From contig CAYWQL010000005.1 of assembly GCA_964460755.1 (NCBI GenBank), positions 1 to 64,000 on the forward strand: a stretch of DNA of 64,000 bases. The letters run 5' to 3'. Source of the DNA: JAYFNU01 sp964460755 (lineage in GTDB: Bacteria; Bacillota; Clostridia; Oscillospirales; Ruminococcaceae). Shown here piece by piece: positions 26,319 to 36,469 of the stretch. Position 1 is the stretch's first letter. The number at the start of each line of letters is the position of its first letter. The position numbers and the translations under genes were made by a program. The notes under the pieces are model-generated. The model did no database searches. It worked only from the letters and a program-made list of their open reading frames with translations, and had not been told where the DNA came from.

Positions 26319-29138
26319 ATGGCGATTGATAAAATAGTAATTAAGGGTGCGCGTGAGCACAATTTGAAGAATGTTGACCTTACGATACCCCGCGACGCCC
26401 TAACGGTTATGACGGGCATTTCGGGCTCGGGCAAGTCGTCCCTTGCGTTTGATACGATTTATGCCGACGGGCAGCGGAGGTATATCGAAAGCCTTTCGTC
26501 CTATGCCCGCCAGTTTTTGGGACAGATGGACAAGCCGAACGTCGACTACATCGAAGGACTTTCCCCCGCGATTTCCATAGACCAGAAAACGACCTCGAAG
26601 AACCCGCGTTCAACCGTTGGAACGGTAACCGAGATTTTTGACTATATGCGTCTTTTGTATGCCCGTATAGGTATACCGCATTGTCCTGTTTGCGGAAGGG
26701 TTATTCAGCAGCAGACGGTCGACCAGATGGTCGACGCGGTTATGGCGCTCCCCGTCGGAACGAAGTTTCAGGTTTTGGCTCCCGTCGTAAGAGGACGAAA
26801 GGGCGAGCATCAAAAGGAGTTCGAGGCGGCTTCGCGCGCCGGTTTTGTACGCGCGAGGGTCGACGGAAATATTTACGACCTTTACGAGACGATTACCCTC
26901 GACAAAAATAAAAAGCACAATATCGAAATCGTCGTTGACCGACTCGTTATGGAGGGGGACATAACCTCGCGCGTTTCCGGCTCAATTGAAACGGCGGTGG
27001 GCATAAGCGGCGGCATAGTTATAATCGACATTATTGACGGGGAAGAGATGACCTTTTCGCAGAGCTACGCCTGCCCCGAGCACGGAATAAGCGTAGAGGA
27101 GCTTGCTCCGCGTATGTTTTCCTTCAACAACCCCTTCGGGGCGTGCGAAAAATGCTCGGGACTTGGAACCTTTCTGAAGATAGACCCCGAGCTGATTATT
27201 CCGAACAAAAACCTTACCATAAAAGAGGGCGCGATTAAGGCGTCGGGCTGGAGCTATTACGACGGGAGCATAGCGAAGATGTATTACGAAGCCCTCGCCG
27301 AGGAGTATAAATTTTCGCTTGACGTTCCGGTGAAGGAGCTTTCCCAACAGGCGCTTGACGTTATTCTTTACGGGACAGGCGGCGAAATGCTGAATCTTCG
27401 GCGCGAAAACGAGTTCGGTTCGGCAAATTATCGCGGCGGGTTCGAGGGCATCGTCAACAACCTTGAACGCCGTTTTCGCGAAACGTCGAGCGACTGGTCG
27501 CGCGAGGAGCTTCAATCCTTTATGACAGCGGTCGATTGCCCCGAATGTCACGGACAGCGACTTAAGCCGACCTCCCTTGCCGTAACCGTTGGAAAGAAAA
27601 ATATAATGGAGCTTTGCTCGCTTTCGATAAGCGACCTATTGAGCTTTTTCGAAAAACTGAAGCTTACCGAAAGGGAAATGCTTATCGGCGAGAGAGTCAT
27701 AAAAGAAATCAAGGCGCGTCTCGGCTTTTTGAATAACGTGGGGCTTAACTATCTGTCGCTTTCTCGCGCGTCGGCGACACTTTCGGGCGGAGAAAGTCAG
27801 CGCATACGTCTTGCCACACAAATCGGTTCATCTCTTATGGGGGTCCTGTATATTCTCGACGAGCCGAGCATCGGACTTCATCAGCGCGACAACGAAAAGC
27901 TTATCGCGACGTTAAAACGTCTTCGCGATATAGGAAACACCGTCATTGTCGTTGAGCACGATGAGGAAACTATGAAGGCGGCTGACTATATCGTCGACGT
28001 CGGACCCGGCGCGGGAGTAAAGGGCGGCGAAATCGTTTTTGCGGGAACCTACGACGAAATACTTAAATGTGACGCTTCAATAACGGGTCAATACCTTTCG
28101 GGCAAGAAAAAGATAAAGGTGCCGACCGAACGAAGGAAGGGCAACGGTCAAAAGCTTGTTATTCGCGGAGCGACCCAGAACAATTTAAAGGACGTCGACG
28201 TCGAATTTCCTCTTGGCGAGTTTATCTGCGTGACCGGTGTCTCGGGCTCGGGCAAATCGTCGCTGATAAATGAGATTCTATTCAAGAAGCTTGACGGAGA
28301 ATTAAACGGAGCCAAGGTCAAGGCGGGCGAGTTTCGCGAAATAGAGGGCTTGGAGTTCGTCGACAAGACTATCGGCATCGACCAGTCGCCAATCGGAAGA
28401 ACCCCGCGTTCAAACCCCGCCACCTATACAGGGCTTTTCACACTTATTCGTGAGGTATTCGCCGAAACAACCGACGCCAAAATGCGCGGCTTCGGACAGG
28501 GACGCTTTACCTTCAACGTGAAGGGCGGACGCTGCGAAGCCTGTCAGGGCGACGGTATAATCAAGATTGAAATGCACTTTCTTCCCGATATATATGTTCC
28601 GTGCGACGTCTGCAAGGGTAAGCGGTACGACCGCGAAACCCTCGAGGTTAAGTTTAAGGGCAAGTCGATTTACGACGTGCTTGAAATGACGGTTGATGAG
28701 GCGCTCATCTTCTTTGAAAATCTTCCGAAGCTTCACAGAAAGCTCAAAACTCTCGCCGACGTCGGGCTTGGTTATGTTAAGCTCGGTCAGTCGTCAACCA
28801 CCCTTTCGGGGGGCGAGGCACAACGTGTTAAGCTTGCGCTCGAGCTTTCAAAGCGGAGCACGGGACAAACGGTATACGTTCTCGACGAACCGACGACGGG
28901 GCTTCATACCGCTGACGTCCATAAGCTGATTAAGGTGCTTCAAAAGCTCGTCGACGCGGGCAACACCATCGTCGTTATCGAGCATAACCTCGATATAATT
29001 AAAACCGCAGACCATATAATCGACCTCGGACCGGAGGGCGGCGACAAGGGCGGATATATTGTTGCAACCGGTACGCCCGAAGAGATTGCGGCGTGCGAAA
29101 GCTCCTTTACGGGGCAGTTCCTTAAAAAAGTTTTATAA
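26319..29138 (+). CDS. uvrA: Excinuclease ABC subunit A
   Basis: This 939-residue ATPase scans DNA for lesions and loads UvrB. It has two ABC modules: Walker A GISGSGKSSLAFDT near residue 31 and GVSGSGKSSLINEI near 640. Signature motifs are LSGGESQRIRLA and LSGGEAQRVKLA. Zinc fingers appear as CPVC..., CEKC...C, and CEAC...CDVC. The insertion and interaction domains are of normal size. It is the last gene of the uvrBA operon. Confidence 0.98.
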   Translation: MAIDKIVIKGAREHNLKNVDLTIPRDALTVMTGISGSGKSSLAFDTIYADGQRRYIESLSSYARQFLGQMDKPNVDYIEGLSPAISIDQKTTSKNPRSTVGTVTEIFDYMRLLYARIGIPHCPVCGRVIQQQTVDQMVDAVMALPVGTKFQVLAPVVRGRKGEHQKEFEAASRAGFVRARVDGNIYDLYETITLDKNKKHNIEIVVDRLVMEGDITSRVSGSIETAVGISGGIVIIDIIDGEEMTFSQSYACPEHGISVEELAPRMFSFNNPFGACEKCSGLGTFLKIDPELIIPNKNLTIKEGAIKASGWSYYDGSIAKMYYEALAEEYKFSLDVPVKELSQQALDVILYGTGGEMLNLRRENEFGSANYRGGFEGIVNNLERRFRETSSDWSREELQSFMTAVDCPECHGQRLKPTSLAVTVGKKNIMELCSLSISDLLSFFEKLKLTEREMLIGERVIKEIKARLGFLNNVGLNYLSLSRASATLSGGESQRIRLATQIGSSLMGVLYILDEPSIGLHQRDNEKLIATLKRLRDIGNTVIVVEHDEETMKAADYIVDVGPGAGVKGGEIVFAGTYDEILKCDASITGQYLSGKKKIKVPTERRKGNGQKLVIRGATQNNLKDVDVEFPLGEFICVTGVSGSGKSSLINEILFKKLDGELNGAKVKAGEFREIEGLEFVDKTIGIDQSPIGRTPRSNPATYTGLFTLIREVFAETTDAKMRGFGQGRFTFNVKGGRCEACQGDGIIKIEMHFLPDIYVPCDVCKGKRYDRETLEVKFKGKSIYDVLEMTVDEALIFFENLPKLHRKLKTLADVGLGYVKLGQSSTTLSGGEAQRVKLALELSKRSTGQTVYVLDEPTTGLHTADVHKLIKVLQKLVDAGNTIVVIEHNLDIIKTADHIIDLGPEGGDKGGYIVATGTPEEIAACESSFTGQFLKKVL

Positions 29139-29146
29139 TATTTTAA

Positions 29147-29182
29147 ATCGCGGACGGTGAATAACCGTCCGTGATATTTTTT
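29147..29182 (+). terminator. Terminator of uvrBA
   Basis: A 12-bp stem, 29147-29158 with 29164-29175, one G-U pair, followed by aTTTTTTTT-type sequence (29177-29182). Confidence 0.88.
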
Positions 29183-29185
29183 CAT

Positions 29186-29214
29186 TTGAATAAGTATTTA
29201 AAAAATGTTATAAT
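29186..29214 (+). promoter_or_regulatory. SigmaA promoter of miaB-ylbF-mutSL
   Basis: TTGAAT (29186-29191), 17-base spacer, TATAAT (29209-29214). The 5' leader is only about 20 bases. Confidence 0.85.
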
Positions 29215-29242
29215 CAATTTATATTGTTTGGAGGTGTTTGAA

Positions 29243-30637
29243 ATTAGCGAATTAAATATTAGCGAACGGAATTTGACCGCCTCCGACTATACGGAACGGT
29301 TGAGAAATATTATCGCCGAAATGAGCGAAAAGCCGAAGTGCTATATCCGCACGTTCGGTTGTCAGCAAAACGTGAGCGACAGCGAGAGAATAGCAGGGCT
29401 TATGGAAAGCTGTGGGTACGAAATAACCGACAGCCATAAGGGAGCCGACCTCATTATTTTTAACACCTGCGCCGTGCGAGAGCACGCCGAGTTCCGCGTT
29501 TTCGGAAATATCGGCGCGTTAAAGAAGCTTAAAGAGGACAACAAAAACCTCGTTATAGCTGTCGGCGGCTGTATGGTTCACCAAAAGCACGTTGCGGACA
29601 AGCTTAAGGCAAGCTATCCCTACGTTGATATCATATTCAACACCAACGAGCTTCAGCGTCTTCCCGAGCACCTTGCAAAGCGGCTTGGAAGCAAAAAGAG
29701 CGTAGTTGCCTGCGGCTGTAAGGGCTATTCGATATATGAAAGCCTTCCTGTGCGTCGAGACGGCGAGTTTCGCGCCTTTATTCCGATAATGTACGGCTGT
29801 GACAACTTCTGCACATACTGTGTCGTGCCCTTTGTAAGAGGCCGCGAGAGAAGTCGAACGAGCGAAGAGATTATAAAAGAATTCAAGGAGGTTGTGGGCA
29901 AGGGATACAAGGACATTATGCTCCTTGGTCAGAACGTAAACTCCTACGGGAAAAAGCTTGACGAAAAGATTAATTTTTCCGAGCTGCTAAGGCGGCTCAA
30001 CGCCATTGAGGGCGACTTTAAAATACGATTTATGACCTCCCATCCAAAGGACGCGACAAAGGAGCTTTTCGACACTATTGCGGCGTGCGAAAAGGTGAGC
30101 CGCCATATCCATCTTCCGGTTCAGTCCGGAAGCGACGGCATTTTAAAGAAAATGAACCGCCGATATACAAGCGCGGATTATTTGAAGCTTATCGAATACG
30201 CCAAGAAAAAAATTGACGGCGTGACCTTCTCAAGCGATATTATTGTAGGCTTTCCGGGTGAAACGCTCAACGATTTTAAGGCGACCGAGGAGCTTGTGAA
30301 AACGGTCGGCTTTCGTTCGATTTTTACCTTTATCTTTTCGCCGCGCGTCGGAACGGCGGCGGAAAAGATGACCGACCACACCCCTCACGACACCAAAGCC
30401 AAGCGGCTTAACGAGCTTGTTGCCCTTCAAGAGGTGATAACCGAGGAGCAGGACGCCGCGCTTATCGGCAAAACCGTCTGGGCTCATATTGTGGGCGAGC
30501 TTTCCGACGGGCTTCACGAGGCGAGGCTTGACGACAATTCCGCGGTCACAGTTTCGGGCGAATGCGCGCTTAACGAGTTTGTAAATATTGAAATAACCGA
30601 ATCATCTAAAAAACGTCTTTATGGAAAGGTAAAATAA
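29243..30637 (+). CDS. miaB: tRNA (N6-isopentenyl adenosine-37) methylthiotransferase MiaB
   Basis: This radical-SAM enzyme adds the methylthio group to i6A37 of tRNAs reading UNN codons. It has the UPF0004 domain with cluster cysteines (FGCQQN, FNTCAV, GGCM), the radical-SAM motif CDNFCTYC and the TRAM domain at the C-terminus. The start is unclear: the only good binding site, GGAGGTG (29230-29236), is followed in frame by ATT at 29243, with no ATG, GTG or TTG at proper distance. The GTG at 29234 overlaps the binding site. An ATT start (464 residues) is the best fit. A TTG at 29238 is out of frame and would give only five codons. The next gene is ylbF, then mutS, mutL, miaA. Confidence 0.95.
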   Translation: MSELNISERNLTASDYTERLRNIIAEMSEKPKCYIRTFGCQQNVSDSERIAGLMESCGYEITDSHKGADLIIFNTCAVREHAEFRVFGNIGALKKLKEDNKNLVIAVGGCMVHQKHVADKLKASYPYVDIIFNTNELQRLPEHLAKRLGSKKSVVACGCKGYSIYESLPVRRDGEFRAFIPIMYGCDNFCTYCVVPFVRGRERSRTSEEIIKEFKEVVGKGYKDIMLLGQNVNSYGKKLDEKINFSELLRRLNAIEGDFKIRFMTSHPKDATKELFDTIAACEKVSRHIHLPVQSGSDGILKKMNRRYTSADYLKLIEYAKKKIDGVTFSSDIIVGFPGETLNDFKATEELVKTVGFRSIFTFIFSPRVGTAAEKMTDHTPHDTKAKRLNELVALQEVITEEQDAALIGKTVWAHIVGELSDGLHEARLDDNSAVTVSGECALNEFVNIEITESSKKRLYGKVK

Positions 30638-30639
30638 AC

Positions 30640-31056
30640 ATGGCAGACAACGACAAAATAATTGATATGACCAAGGCGCTTGCAAGAGCACTTCAGATGG
30701 ACGAAAGATACCAAAAGCTCGACGCAGTCCGAAAGGAAAACGACGCCGACGAAAAGCTTCAGGGACTTATCGGAAAGTTCAATCTTACAAGAATGAATCT
30801 TGACAAGGCTCTTTCGGACGAGGCTCAGGACAGTGAAAAAATTCAGAGCCTTAACACCGATACTCAGCAGATTTACGCCGAAATTATGGCGAATGAGGGT
30901 ATGCAGAAATACCAAGAGGCAAGCGGTGATATCGAAAGCCTAATAAATTATATAAACGCAATTATCACGACCGCCATTCAGGGCGGAAACCCCGACGAGG
31001 TTAACGCGCCTTCCGCCTGTTCGGGAAGCTGCGAAAGCTGCGGCGGCTGTCACTAA
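30640..31056 (+). CDS. YlbF/YmcA family regulator with C-terminal cysteine tail
   Basis: This 138-residue helical protein is of the YlbF/YmcA (DUF964) family. Residues 1-110 form the helical domain. The C-terminus ends CSGSCESCGGCH, a cluster of four cysteines and a histidine. In Bacillus, the RicA-RicF-RicT (YmcA-YlbF-YaaT) complex carries [4Fe-4S] clusters and affects RNase Y, biofilm and competence. A cysteine tail suits metal or cluster binding. It sits directly behind miaB, and in Bacillus ymcA is also beside miaB (ymcB). ATG 30640 lies three bases after the miaB stop. Confidence 0.85.
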   Translation: MADNDKIIDMTKALARALQMDERYQKLDAVRKENDADEKLQGLIGKFNLTRMNLDKALSDEAQDSEKIQSLNTDTQQIYAEIMANEGMQKYQEASGDIESLINYINAIITTAIQGGNPDEVNAPSACSGSCESCGGCH

Positions 31057-31088
31057 AGAAAAAAGACACAGAGGGTATACATATAATT

Positions 31089-33692
31089 ATGTCGTTTCCC
31101 GAAAATACGGCAAATTTGTCGCCGATGATGAAACAATATATAACGGTTAAACAACAGCACCCAAACGAGCTGTTGTTTTATCGTCTTGGCGATTTTTACG
31201 AAATGTTTTTCGACGACGCCGTCACCGCCTCGCGCGAGCTTGAGCTTGTGCTGACGGGACGGGACTGCGGTCTTGCCGAGCGCGCGCCGATGTGCGGCGT
31301 GCCCTTTCACAGCTATGAGGGCTACGTTGCGAAGCTTATCGCAAAAGGGTATAAGGTCGCGATTTGCGAGCAAATGGAGGACCCCGCGACGGCGAAGGGG
31401 ATAGTTAAGCGCGAAATTATCCGCGTCGTGACGCCCGGAACCGTCGTTGAAAGCAGTATGCTCAACGAGGGCAAAAATAACTATATTTGCTGTATTTTTG
31501 CGGGGAAGGACGGCTTTGGATTAAGCTTTGCGGATATTTCAACCGGCTGTGTTTACGTTACCGAAACGTCGTCGGGAATGAGCGCGGCGATTGACGAGCT
31601 TTCCCGCTTTGAGCCGAGCGAAATAATCTGCAACGAGGCGGCGTTTGCCGATAAGACCCTGAACGACTATGCGAACAGGTTTTTGGGCTTTAAGCCGTTT
31701 TTACTCTATGACGGTTATTTCGAAATCAATTCGGCGAAAAGCTATATCAGCAATCAGTTTGAAAAGGACAGACTTTCCTCACTTTTTGAGCTTAAGAAGG
31801 GCTATGCCGTTTATTCGCTCGGCGCATTAATAAAGTATCTCACCGAAACTCAATTTCACGGCGTTACGCGCCTTGTCGAAATCGAAACCTACGAGTGCGT
31901 CGAATATCTATCCCTTTCGGCGACGACGAGAAGAAATCTCGAGCTGACGTCCACCCTTCGCGGTGAGAAGCAGGGAAGCCTTATCTGGGTCATTGACAAA
32001 ACCTCGACGTCTATGGGAAAGCGCAAGCTTCGCGCTATGCTCGACAAACCCCTTATGAACGTCGATATGATTAACGAGCGGCTTAACGCAGTTTTGGAGC
32101 TTTACAACGATTCTGTTCGTCTTGCGAGGGTTCGCGACGCCCTTGCGGGTATGTTCGATATCGAGCGGCTTATGACCCGTGTGCTGTATCGAAGCTGTTC
32201 ACCTCGCGACCTTCGTTCGCTTCACGACAGCTGTATTAAAATAGCGGAGCTTAAAGGAATCGCAAAGGACTTCAAAGCCCCGCTGCTTCGCTCTCTTGAA
32301 GGCGAGCTCGACCTTCTCGACGACATAAAGGAAAAGGTCGGAATGATGATTTCCGACGAGCCGCCGGCGCTGTTAAAGGACGGAGGATACATAAAATTCG
32401 GTTACGACCCGATGGTTGACGAGCTTCGCTCCCTTGTCAGTAACAGCAAGGGTTTTTTGGCGCGTCTTGAGGCGTCGCTTAAGGAAAAGACCGGAATAAA
32501 GAACCTTAAAATCGGATACAATCGTGTTTTCGGATACTATATCGAGGTTTCGAAAATGAGCACCGACAGCGTACCCGAAAGCTTTATAAGAAAACAGACC
32601 CTCTCGACGGGGGAACGGTATATAAATGAAGAATTAAAGGAGCTTGAAACCAAGATATTGAGCGCGAACGAGCGGCTTAATATGCTTGAGCGCCAGCTTT
32701 ATGAGGAGCTTTTGAGTTTTATAGAGCTTCGTCTGAAGCGTATACAGGCGACCGCCGCCGCGACGGGGTATATTGACGCGCTTTGTTCCTTTGCGAGCCT
32801 TGCCAAAGAAAACAATTACTGTAAGCCCGTTGTGGATAACAGCGGTGTAATCGCGATAAAGAATGGCCGCCACCCCGTTGTGGAACGGGTCATTAACGGC
32901 GAGCTTTTTGTGCCTAACGACACCTTTTTAGATAAGGACAAAAACCTTATAAACATAATAACTGGACCGAATATGGCAGGAAAATCGACCTATATGCGCG
33001 CGACGGCGCTTATCGCTCTGCTTGCCCAAATGGGAAGCTTTGTGCCTGCCGCCGACGCGAAAATCGGGGTTCTCGACGCGATATTTACCCGCGTCGGCGC
33101 TTCGGACGACCTATTTGCGGGCGATTCTACCTTTATGGTTGAAATGAAGGAGGTTGCCGAAATTCTCCGTTCGGCGACAAAAAACAGCCTTGTTATACTC
33201 GACGAAATCGGGCGCGGAACGTCGACCTACGACGGAATGAGTATCGCGCGCGCCGTTGTCGAGGAAATTTGCAAAAAGGGCGGAATAGGCGCGAAAACAA
33301 TGTTCGCCACCCATTATCATGAGCTCACGGAAATGGAAAACGATTTTGCCAATATAAAGAATTATAACATTGCCGTAAAAAAGCGCGGCGACGATATTAC
33401 CTTTCTTCGCCGTATTGTCGAAGGACCCGCCGACGACAGCTACGGCATAGAGGTCGCAAAATTAGCGGGACTTACCCCTTCGGCGATTGTGCGGGCAAAA
33501 GAGGTGCTTTCCCGCATAGAAGCACGAAGCGGCGAACCGGTCCGTCGGATTTCAAAGGCGGGCGAAGCGAACGAAACGCGCCTTAAGACCGAGCTTGACA
33601 AGATAAACGTCGAGAGCCTAACGCCGATTGAAGCGATGTGCGCGCTCAATGCGCTTAAACAAATTTCTTCTACCGATGATGAGGAAGACTAA
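31089..33692 (+). CDS. mutS: DNA mismatch repair protein MutS
   Basis: This 867-residue mismatch sensor has the mismatch-binding Phe-X-Glu in FYRLGDFYEMFFDDA, the core and clamp domains, Walker A GPNMAGKSTYMRATAL, Walker B DEIGRGTSTYDGMS and the switch ATHYHELTEM. Length and arrangement are standard. It overlaps mutL by one base (taATGg), so the two are coupled. Confidence 0.98.
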   Translation: MSFPENTANLSPMMKQYITVKQQHPNELLFYRLGDFYEMFFDDAVTASRELELVLTGRDCGLAERAPMCGVPFHSYEGYVAKLIAKGYKVAICEQMEDPATAKGIVKREIIRVVTPGTVVESSMLNEGKNNYICCIFAGKDGFGLSFADISTGCVYVTETSSGMSAAIDELSRFEPSEIICNEAAFADKTLNDYANRFLGFKPFLLYDGYFEINSAKSYISNQFEKDRLSSLFELKKGYAVYSLGALIKYLTETQFHGVTRLVEIETYECVEYLSLSATTRRNLELTSTLRGEKQGSLIWVIDKTSTSMGKRKLRAMLDKPLMNVDMINERLNAVLELYNDSVRLARVRDALAGMFDIERLMTRVLYRSCSPRDLRSLHDSCIKIAELKGIAKDFKAPLLRSLEGELDLLDDIKEKVGMMISDEPPALLKDGGYIKFGYDPMVDELRSLVSNSKGFLARLEASLKEKTGIKNLKIGYNRVFGYYIEVSKMSTDSVPESFIRKQTLSTGERYINEELKELETKILSANERLNMLERQLYEELLSFIELRLKRIQATAAATGYIDALCSFASLAKENNYCKPVVDNSGVIAIKNGRHPVVERVINGELFVPNDTFLDKDKNLINIITGPNMAGKSTYMRATALIALLAQMGSFVPAADAKIGVLDAIFTRVGASDDLFAGDSTFMVEMKEVAEILRSATKNSLVILDEIGRGTSTYDGMSIARAVVEEICKKGGIGAKTMFATHYHELTEMENDFANIKNYNIAVKKRGDDITFLRRIVEGPADDSYGIEVAKLAGLTPSAIVRAKEVLSRIEARSGEPVRRISKAGEANETRLKTELDKINVESLTPIEAMCALNALKQISSTDDEED

Positions 33693-35509
33693 TGGCAAAA
33701 ATAGAACTTCTTGACAAAAGCGTATGCGAGCTTATCGCCGCGGGCGAGGTCGTCGAGCGGCCGTCGTCGGTGGTAAAGGAGCTTGTTGAGAACGCCATAG
33801 ACGCAGGAAGCGACAAAATCGAGGTCGAGCTAAAGCGCAACGGTTTGGAGCAAATTCGTGTTACCGACAATGGCTCGGGTATCGAAAAAAGCGACGTTAA
33901 AACCGCTTTTTTAAGGCACGCCACAAGTAAAATCCGAAGCTCCTCCGACCTTGAAACCATATCGACGCTCGGATTTCGAGGTGAGGCGCTTGCCGCTATA
34001 TGCGCCGTGTCGCGAGTAAGGCTTATTACCAAGACCAACAACAGCGATTTCGGAATCGTGTATATGATTGAGGGCGGCGAGGAAACCGGCTTCGACGAGG
34101 TCGGCGCGCCCGACGGAACGTCGATATTTGTAAACGAGCTTTTCTATAACACCCCCGCGCGAATGAAGTTTTTAAAAACTGATGTTCATGAGGGGAACGC
34201 TGTGGAAGCGACGGTTGAGCAACAGGCTTTAGCGCATCCCGAAATCGCCTTTAAACTAATTCGCGACGGAAGAACGGCATTCCAAAGCCCGGGCTCCGGC
34301 GACCTTTTTTCTGCGGTGTTCAGCGTCTTTCCGCGTGAGGTTTCGCAAAACCTTATTGAAATAACCCCCCTTGACGAAAAAATCAAGGTTTACGGCCTTG
34401 TCAGCAAGCCCAGCGCGGCGAGGGCGTCGCGAAGCTATCAGTATATATTTGTGAACGGACGCTTCGTCAAGTCGAAGAACCTTTCGGTTGCCGTGGAGGA
34501 AGCCTGTCGTTCGCTGGTTATAGCGGGAAAGTATCCCTGCTTTGCGCTGAATATAGTTCTGCCTTTTGAGGACGTCGATATAAACGTTCACCCCGCAAAA
34601 ACCGAGGTGCGCTTTAAAAATGACCGCGTCGTTTTTTCGGCGGTCTATTCGAGCGTGAAATCTGCGCTTAACGAGTTTTCAAAGAAGCTCCCCGATTCGG
34701 TTGAACGGGCAGTAGAGGAAATAAAAGAAACGAAAATCGAAGCGGATGAAAAAACGCCTACGCTCGATTTGTTTTCGACAACATTTGAAGAAAAGAAAAC
34801 CGATAATAATGAAGAAATCGACTCGAACAAAAGCTTTTTTGAGTACATACCCGAAAAACCGGCGGAAAAAACTGTTGATTTTATAAATGTATGCTTTGAG
34901 CAGGAAACTGACAAATACGTCGCCGAAAGCCTTGTTGACGACAGTCCGCTTGAGGTTATCGGCGAAGCGTTCGACACATATGTAATCGCCCGTTGCGGCG
35001 AGGATATTTTGTTTGTCGATAAGCACGCGGCACATGAAAGAATACTGTATGAAAAAATTAAGAACAGCGAGCTTGAGAGTGTCCGCCAGATTCTGATTGA
35101 GCCCGTCGTCGTGTCGCTTTCGCGCGAAGAAAAGAACGCGGTTTTAGAGCACGAAAAGGAATTTTATAATATTGGCTTTGTCATTGAGGATTTCGCCGAC
35201 AAGGACGTAGCCGTTCGCGAAATACCGACGTATTTTCCTCAGAAAGCCATAGCTGACGCGATAGTAAGGGCGGCGGCGAAGCTTGTGGAAAACGGCGGCG
35301 ATATTTCAACGAAGGAGCGTGAATGGCTGCTTCACTCCTCCGCCTGCCGCGCCGCGATAAAGGCGGGGAACAAGAGCAGCCGCGCCGAGCTTGTCAGTCT
35401 GTTGAACGACATACTTGATGGAAGCATACCCAAGTATTGTCCGCACGGTCGACCCGTTTTCGTCGCCCTATCCCGAAAGGAGCTGGAGAAGCGCTTTGGA
35501 CGGATATAG
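33692..35509 (+). CDS. mutL: DNA mismatch repair protein MutL (endonuclease type)
   Basis: This 605-residue GHKL ATPase has motifs ELVENAIDAGSDKIEVE, VTDNGSGIEK and TLGFRGEAL, followed by an acidic linker (about 335-415) and a C-terminal dimerisation/endonuclease domain. The metal-site motif DQHAx2Ex4E is present as DKHAAHERILYE, with Q replaced by K, and CPHGRP follows near the end. So it is probably a nicking MutL from a MutH-less bacterium. It overlaps miaA by 14 bases. Confidence 0.96.
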   Translation: MAKIELLDKSVCELIAAGEVVERPSSVVKELVENAIDAGSDKIEVELKRNGLEQIRVTDNGSGIEKSDVKTAFLRHATSKIRSSSDLETISTLGFRGEALAAICAVSRVRLITKTNNSDFGIVYMIEGGEETGFDEVGAPDGTSIFVNELFYNTPARMKFLKTDVHEGNAVEATVEQQALAHPEIAFKLIRDGRTAFQSPGSGDLFSAVFSVFPREVSQNLIEITPLDEKIKVYGLVSKPSAARASRSYQYIFVNGRFVKSKNLSVAVEEACRSLVIAGKYPCFALNIVLPFEDVDINVHPAKTEVRFKNDRVVFSAVYSSVKSALNEFSKKLPDSVERAVEEIKETKIEADEKTPTLDLFSTTFEEKKTDNNEEIDSNKSFFEYIPEKPAEKTVDFINVCFEQETDKYVAESLVDDSPLEVIGEAFDTYVIARCGEDILFVDKHAAHERILYEKIKNSELESVRQILIEPVVVSLSREEKNAVLEHEKEFYNIGFVIEDFADKDVAVREIPTYFPQKAIADAIVRAAAKLVENGGDISTKEREWLLHSSACRAAIKAGNKSSRAELVSLLNDILDGSIPKYCPHGRPVFVALSRKELEKRFGRI

Positions 35510-36440
35510 CGAGAAAATTCCTCTTATCGTTATCGCGGGGGCTACCGCCTGTGGCAAGACGGCGACAGCGATTGAGGTTGCGAAACAAACAGACGGCGAG
35601 ATTATTTCAGCCGACTCTATGCAGATATATAAAGGACTTGATATCGGAACGGCGAAGCCGACCGAAGAGGAACAAAGCGAGGTTAGGCATCATCTAATCA
35701 ACATAAAATCGCCCGACGAGTTATACAGCGTCGCAGATTTTGTAGCCGATGCAAACGGGGCGATTGACGATATTATTTCACGTGGCAAACAGCCCATCGT
35801 CTGCGGCGGAACAGGGCTTTATATTTCCTCGCTCGTGTCGGGGCTTACCTTCGCTGAGGACAAAACCGATATGGTGCTTCGCAAAAGCCTTTTTGAGGAA
35901 TATGAGAAGAACGGAATCAAGCCGTTTTTGAACGAGATAACACAAAAAGACCCCGACTATGCGAAGACCCTTCATCCCAACAACGTCAAACGAATTTTGC
36001 GTGCCGTTGAGCGTCTTAGGTCGACTGGGCTTTGCGACGAGGAGCAAAACGAGCTTTCCCAAAGAAACCCAAGTCGGCTTAACACTTTTTATTTTGTGCT
36101 TGCGGCGAGCGAGAGAGAAAGCCTTTATAAAAAAATTGAGACGCGTATAGACAAAATGATTGAACTGGGGCTTTGCGACGAGGCGCTTAGGGTCTATAAT
36201 AACAAGGACTGCTACAAAACGGCGGCGCAGGCGATTGGTTATAAGGAGCTGTTCGGGTATTTTGAGGGAACAAGCACCCTTTCCGAGTGCGTTGCGCTGT
36301 TAAAGCAGGCAACCCGCCGCTATGCAAAAAGACAGATAACTTGGTTCAAGCGTGAGAAAAACGCCGAGTGGCTTTATACAGATATACTTTCAAGCAGGGA
36401 AGCGGCACAAACGATTGTCACAAGGTTTCAAAACCTTTGA
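35496..36440 (+). CDS. miaA: tRNA dimethylallyltransferase
   Basis: This 314-residue enzyme adds the dimethylallyl group to A37, the substrate for MiaB encoded upstream. It has P-loop IAGATACGKTATAIEVA, ISADSMQIYKGLDIGTAKP and RLNTFYFVLA. The TTG at 35496 is chosen because GGAG (35485-35488) lies 7 bases before it and the protein then has usual length; a longer open frame from ATG 35415 lies inside mutL. It is the last enzyme of the mutS-mutL-miaA run before hfq. Confidence 0.95.
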   Translation: MDGYSEKIPLIVIAGATACGKTATAIEVAKQTDGEIISADSMQIYKGLDIGTAKPTEEEQSEVRHHLINIKSPDELYSVADFVADANGAIDDIISRGKQPIVCGGTGLYISSLVSGLTFAEDKTDMVLRKSLFEEYEKNGIKPFLNEITQKDPDYAKTLHPNNVKRILRAVERLRSTGLCDEEQNELSQRNPSRLNTFYFVLAASERESLYKKIETRIDKMIELGLCDEALRVYNNKDCYKTAAQAIGYKELFGYFEGTSTLSECVALLKQATRRYAKRQITWFKREKNAEWLYTDILSSREAAQTIVTRFQNL

Positions 36441-36469
36441 TAAATACAAAAAATAGAAGGGGATTAAAA

